Shown: one piece after another, positions 49,901 to 55,900 of the stretch
How the letters are laid out: each line of letters starts with the position of its first letter
Position numbering within the stretch: the stretch's first letter is position 1
Origin: Cryptomeria japonica
Lineage: Eukaryota > Streptophyta > Pinopsida > Cupressales > Cupressaceae
NCBI RefSeq assembly: GCF_030272615.1
Contig: NC_081406.1
Span: 144,562,091 to 144,626,090 of the forward strand
Direction: 5' to 3'
DNA: 64,000 nucleotides
The notes under the pieces: generated by a model
What the model saw: only the letters and a program-made list of their open reading frames with translations
Told to the model about the DNA's origin: nothing
Databases searched by the model: none
Made by a program: the position numbers and the translations under genes

Positions 49901-52900
49901 CCTAATATTTGCTTTGCAATAATCATATTGAGCTAATTCGTGATTGAGCCAAGGCATACTCACTAGACTGCATTAAGCACATGCTTTGATACTCAGAGCA
50001 CAATTCATTATAGGTTGAGGTATGTTGCGATCAGAAGTTAATGCTGCATGGCTTTGTGGATTCAAATTGAGCAAACAATGCCAATAAAGCGCACTTCAAG
50101 TTTTGTTTTGGCTTGGGGTTAAGTATAATATTCTGGTTTATCAAGAACCAGGCAGTAGTAACAATGAACTTAAAAGAAACAAAGTACTTGGCAAACTTGT
50201 CAACTGGTTGCAAGGCTATCTAGCTTCACATGTCAATAGCAGAAGAAACATAAAATGTTGGAATTTACAATTGTGTATTGTGGCAATCAATGTTGCCAAG
50301 CTATTTAAGAAACCAGTGTTTTATGATCACTCCAAGCACATAGACATTTGATACCATTTCCTCAGGGATAGAGTTCAGAAAGGAGCAGTGGTACTTTAAT
50401 ATGTTCCCTCAAATTCACAGGTTGCAAATATTTTGGCAAAGCCTCTAGTTAAGGGTATTTTTGAGATGCTGAGAGAGAGACTTGAATCAGTAGATAACAG
50501 TTTCCTCACAAAGAGAGAGTTAGTGTTTTTACCTTGAGTTGCTTGGCTAGTGCTCTCACAGTGATTGCACAGCATTGAGAGAACATAGTTCTATCGAAGA
50601 ATTCGGCCTGGTCATGTAAGCAGTCTTATTTGAGATTAGCACACAATTATTTGAGACTTTGAGTGATTTGTAAATTAACTTACTCTAAACTACTTTGATT
50701 GGGAGTTATTAGTTGTTATACTAGGTTAATTGATTAGTCAAACTAGTGAATGATCTGTCAATCCGAGTGTCACTTTAGTGAGTTGTAAACTTAGATTTAC
50801 TTGACATCTCATCTAGTTTCTCTTAGTAAGATTCTTTATACACATTCTAATTTTAATTATGACACATTTAAAATCTTTTTTCTAAATTTTCATATCAACA
50901 TCGGCAATGTTTACCAAATTTTGGTCAGACAATTATGGTTTCTAAATTTTTTTCTATTTTTCCGTAACTCTAAGCTGTTTTTACCCAATTCATTGAAAAA
51001 ATCTTTATCCTTTCATTTGTCAATTTATAGTCAAGAAAGATTTTTGCTACTATGGTTAGGACCAAACTGCAAATTGAATTTTTGCTACTATGCTTAGGAC
51101 CAAACTGCAAATTGAGCTCCCTTGCAAAATTAATTCACCAAATTCAATTGACTAAAGGTTAAAATCAACCAGTAGGATCCAATTACACATGAAATTTGAA
51201 ACACAACTTGGGGATCACTGAGCATAGATCCAAAACATTGAAACGAAAAAACTAACACAATTGAATCCAAAAGCTATATCATTTCACTCCTTATCTTGAT
51301 AATGGATCATTGAGAATTGATCTGCAACATTGATATAAATCCATAAGCTCTTTTTGTCATCTTCATTGACTGAAAAACTTACACCTACTATCAACTACTA
51401 ATTGGTTTTAATGTGTCATCGTTAGTATTTTATTACAATTTTGCCAAATGAAGTCACATGTTGCCTGAAGTATGCTCACTTTCACTCTAAATCCCTACAT
51501 TACTCCCTATTCATCCACAAGAAATCAACTAGAAAAAAGTATGGTAAGTTGCAAGTTGCTCGCATGGAACCCAACATCCAAATCCCTTGCACACAATCCA
51601 CTAGATTCATTTGATTAGAGGGTAAAATAAGAAAATTATACACACAGGTGACAGCTTTTTTCGAAATCCAGAATTGACAAATAAAGTGTTCTGTTACGTC
51701 ATCATAGGCAGTTTGATGCACTTGTGCCTAATTAAACTACATTTTGTGCAAAGTATGCTTGCTTTCTCCCTCATAGCCTGCATAATTCATAATCATCTAC
51801 ACATGATTATATGATTCAAATTGGTTAAAAATGTGTACCTAATTGAAATAGTAGGCATAAAAACTGAGTTTGATTTCTCAAAATTTAACCAAACTCGGCA
51901 GATTAGAGAGTAAATTGAGACTATTGGATCCAATTGTACACAAAAAACTCTTTTTCCCAATTTCAAATGATGAATTGGGGCTAAAATTGTAATGTGAGAG
52001 GTAACTTGATGCACTTCTGCCCAAACAAACCATATTTTAACCAAATTGTATGTATGCACTTAAATTATGTGCTTTTTTGACCTACTGCCTCAATCAGCTA
52101 TTAATGTGGGTGGTAACTTGATGTGGTTATGCCCAAACAAACCATGTTTCACCAAAATTATGTTCATTTTACTTAAAAGTATATGGTTTTACTTTTTTGA
52201 CCTATTATTTCCATCACCCCAAAATCAGACTAGAGATGGAATTCCCTTTAGCCCTGAAAATTGTCCAGTTGAATCTAACAACAAAAAAAATGCTTCTTTC
52301 TCCTATTTCAAATTGACAATTTCATTCAGTTTGGGTGTAGTACAAGGGAGAGATATCTAATTTTGTTATAGTAAGCTTAATCTAAGAAAATTTAAGTGCC
52401 AATCTTGCAACAAAGATGAACTATTCCCCTTCTTTAGAACTTACTGATGACAGTTTGACCATAATTGTACTTTAAATCAAGATATTAATCAGGACATAAA
52501 GTCTATCAGTTTGCTCATATGTGTAGTAATCAGGACATAGAGTCTATCAGGTTGTCATCTAGTAAGGAGTTGATGCACTATCTGACCAAGAATACAAAGT
52601 TTTAATCATAGCAAAAATGCTCCAAGCTTCGCAACATCATGATTACGTGCAAATCCCAACAACCTCAATATATAACAATTGTAGGCTGTGGCAACTGGAG
52701 ACAGTAAGCCAAACACAAGCCTTTGCTAGATTGACAAAACTGTATCTCTCAACACTGTTATCTGAACCAAATGCAGCCCTTGACAAGACCAATCCTAAAG
52801 TTAAAAATTGACCACGTCTTCACTAGATTGAGAAAACAATATATCTGTCAGTGTTATCCGAGCCAACGGGAAAACCCTTGAAAAATGAAGCTTGCAAATA

Positions 52901-55900
52901 CCATGAAATAAATGCAGCTGCTTCTGGTTAGTTACAGTGGCAGAGTTTCTGAAACTCTTTGAAACATTTACTGATATGATGGTATGAGGCGATGACTAAT
53001 TATGAACGAGGTTGAAATTCATTTGAATCATTTCTAAGGTTTACCATATTTCAAGAACAATATAAATATCTATGCTATAAACTCCATAAACTGGGTTAAA
53101 ATTCTATTATGCAATTCTGGAAAAAATGCCTCAAGCTCAGATAGCACATAACAGGTGTGAAGGCAAGATTTTGTTATATCAAAATCACGTTTTATAATAT
53201 CAAGTGTGTTGCAATTTAACTGGTAATTTGCTTTTTAGATAAGAGAGAATGCTGCAATTTGACTAACTCTATATTGAGCAATGTATGGGCATGGTCCTAT
53301 TATCTACATTAACAACTATAGGGTGAACCCAACCAAGAGATAAGTTAGATCGGAATCCTACATTGTTGAGAGTAATATTAGAATATTTAATTATATTTTA
53401 GTCACCTATATTTAGTTCCTTGTTTAATGGTCATTTAGCTTTTTAGTTAATTAGCTTTTAAGCTTTATTTAGCATTTAGCTTTTTCTTTTTAGTTAATTA
53501 GCTTTTAAGCTTTATTTAGCGTTTAGCTTTTTGGTAGTTCACTTTAAACAACTTGTTTTTAATTTAGAACGTCGTCTTGTAATCTCTATATATACGCTTG
53601 TATATTGTTGAATAGATAATCCGATTATTGAATCATTCATTCAATTTATTTTTCATGGTATCAGAGCGGATCAATGGGATTCTTTAAAGTTTGGCGAATT
53701 TTTTAATAAAAATTCATGGCCTTCTTTCTGGAATATTTTTCAGATTTTTTTTATTGTTTTTTATATAAAAAAACGATTTTGCTTTTTTGAGGGCTTTTTG
53801 AGGGTTTTGAGGGTTTCTGGTTCGTGGGTGAATTTCTTTGTACTGGGCAGCGGTTCATGTTTTTTTTAGGGTTCTAGAGATTTTTCGGGCTTGCAAAATG
53901 GAGGTATTTTTTTGCAAATTGAAAATTTTCCTAGGGTTTCTGCAATTTTCGATTAGGGTTTTGATCCTTCAGTTCAGGTCGAAATTTTATTCTGATTGCA
54001 AATTCTTGGTGGGTTTTCGAGACCTCAATTGGGTCGTCGTAAAAAATTTCAAGGTGCATCATTTTCTGTGCCTCAATTTTCGAGCCGTCGAATCTGCATT
54101 CTGATTTCAGATTCTTGGTGGGTTTTTCGAGAGCTTTTTTGGGTTGGTCTCAGATTTTTTTGAGTGCCTTGTTTTTTGTGCCTCAAATTTTGTGCCAGCA
54201 AATTTGCCTTGGAATTTAAAAACAATTCACAATTTCTGCTATTTCTGTGGACATTGGGATATTTGCTGTTTTTTTTGGGCACCATTTATGCTGTTTTAAG
54301 TTTGCAGAATTTTTTTAATTTCTAGGTTTCTTACAAACCTCAAAATTTGCACCTTAGAATTCGTGCCAAAATACTCCTCCAGGGTTTCAGATTTTTTGTG
54401 CAGCTGCTTCTATTCTGATTTTTGAATCAGATTCTTTTGTCTCATGCTTTCACTAGGTTGACCTCATTCAACCTCCATTTTTGTGATGGCATCTTTGACC
54501 AAACATCATGTTGGAACACAGACATGAGTTCAACAGCTGCCACAACACCTGGAAACAGTGCATGTTCACGATATCTGAATATCGTTGCCTTGATCAGATT
54601 GATTTAGGCCAAACCTCATCTTACAGGTCCCAGGGTTTTCACGATTTTTTCGTGAAAAATTGTATGTCGATTTTCTGATTTTTTCCACAAAAAATCATGG
54701 GAGGGTTTTCACGATTTTTTCCTCAAAAATTGTTCACATGGTTTATAATTTTCCCTTAAAAATTATCTCATCTGTAATCCGCGATATTTGCATAAGATTT
54801 TAATTATCTGGGTTTTACCCTTTTTTTCCACAAAAACAATGATTTGTAACCTCATATTTCTTGGTTTTTCAATTTTCTCCTCAAAATCGTAAATTCTCTT
54901 TTTGAGGGTTCTTGTTTCAAGGTTTGACGGTTTTTTCCTCAAAATCGTGCTTCGTTGCAGTTAGTTTGGGTCGCACTTGCCAAGGCGAACATCTGCAACC
55001 GTGATCTCTTGCAGTCAGTTTTGGAGTTGATACTCTTTTGCAAAAGGGTTTGCCGATTTTCCTCAAAATCATGGTTTCAAGTTTTAGTTTGGTTACCCAG
55101 CATCAGGTTGGATGGATTTTGGTATTTCTTGGTCATTAACACTTTTCAGATCCAGGGAGGGTCTCCACCGCAGCAGAGTGTATTGAATCATTCATTCAAT
55201 TTATTTTTCAAGTAAGTGATACAATACATCTAGGAATGAAGACTATCAATTTATTTTCTACATAACAACCCACGCTACTATCACCTAGGCTTTGTGGCAC
55301 TTCAACAATAGTGGAGAACAAAGATGAAATTGTCTACAAATTATAATACATGATAAAGAAAATATATGCTAGAAAAAAATTGTAAAGTTATTGAACAAAA
55401 CTAAATTGAGTGAATTTGAAATGCATGTGATGAAATGCAAAAGGGATAAGGAAGGCCATAAAGAGGGGTTACACTTAAATGAAGCCTGCAAATGCATAAG
55501 TAGCATATATACAGGAATCACAATAAACCAAGAATGGGTATAATTATACCCAAATCATTCTTCCTTTTAAACAATGCTAAGTCAATGCTTTCTCCTGTGC
55601 AATGGATTGTCAAAGTAAAGTTGCAGCTGAGCATGTTAAGAGATGACTTGCATTCTCACCTCCTTTTGGTCCTTTAAAGATTGTGACATCTAAGTGGAAA
55701 ATTCTCACCTTTTAGAGGAAAGACAACAACGATAATTCCAATTAGATGTCAAAAGAACGATTAAAATAAATGCATGATCTTAAGATTATGTTTCTTATCA
55801 TTTGTTGACTTTTTATCCATTAAATAATATGATTGAACACTGGTCTCGTGGTTGAGAGTCGAGACAGAATGTGGCTGTGAAAACAATTCTACACACATGA

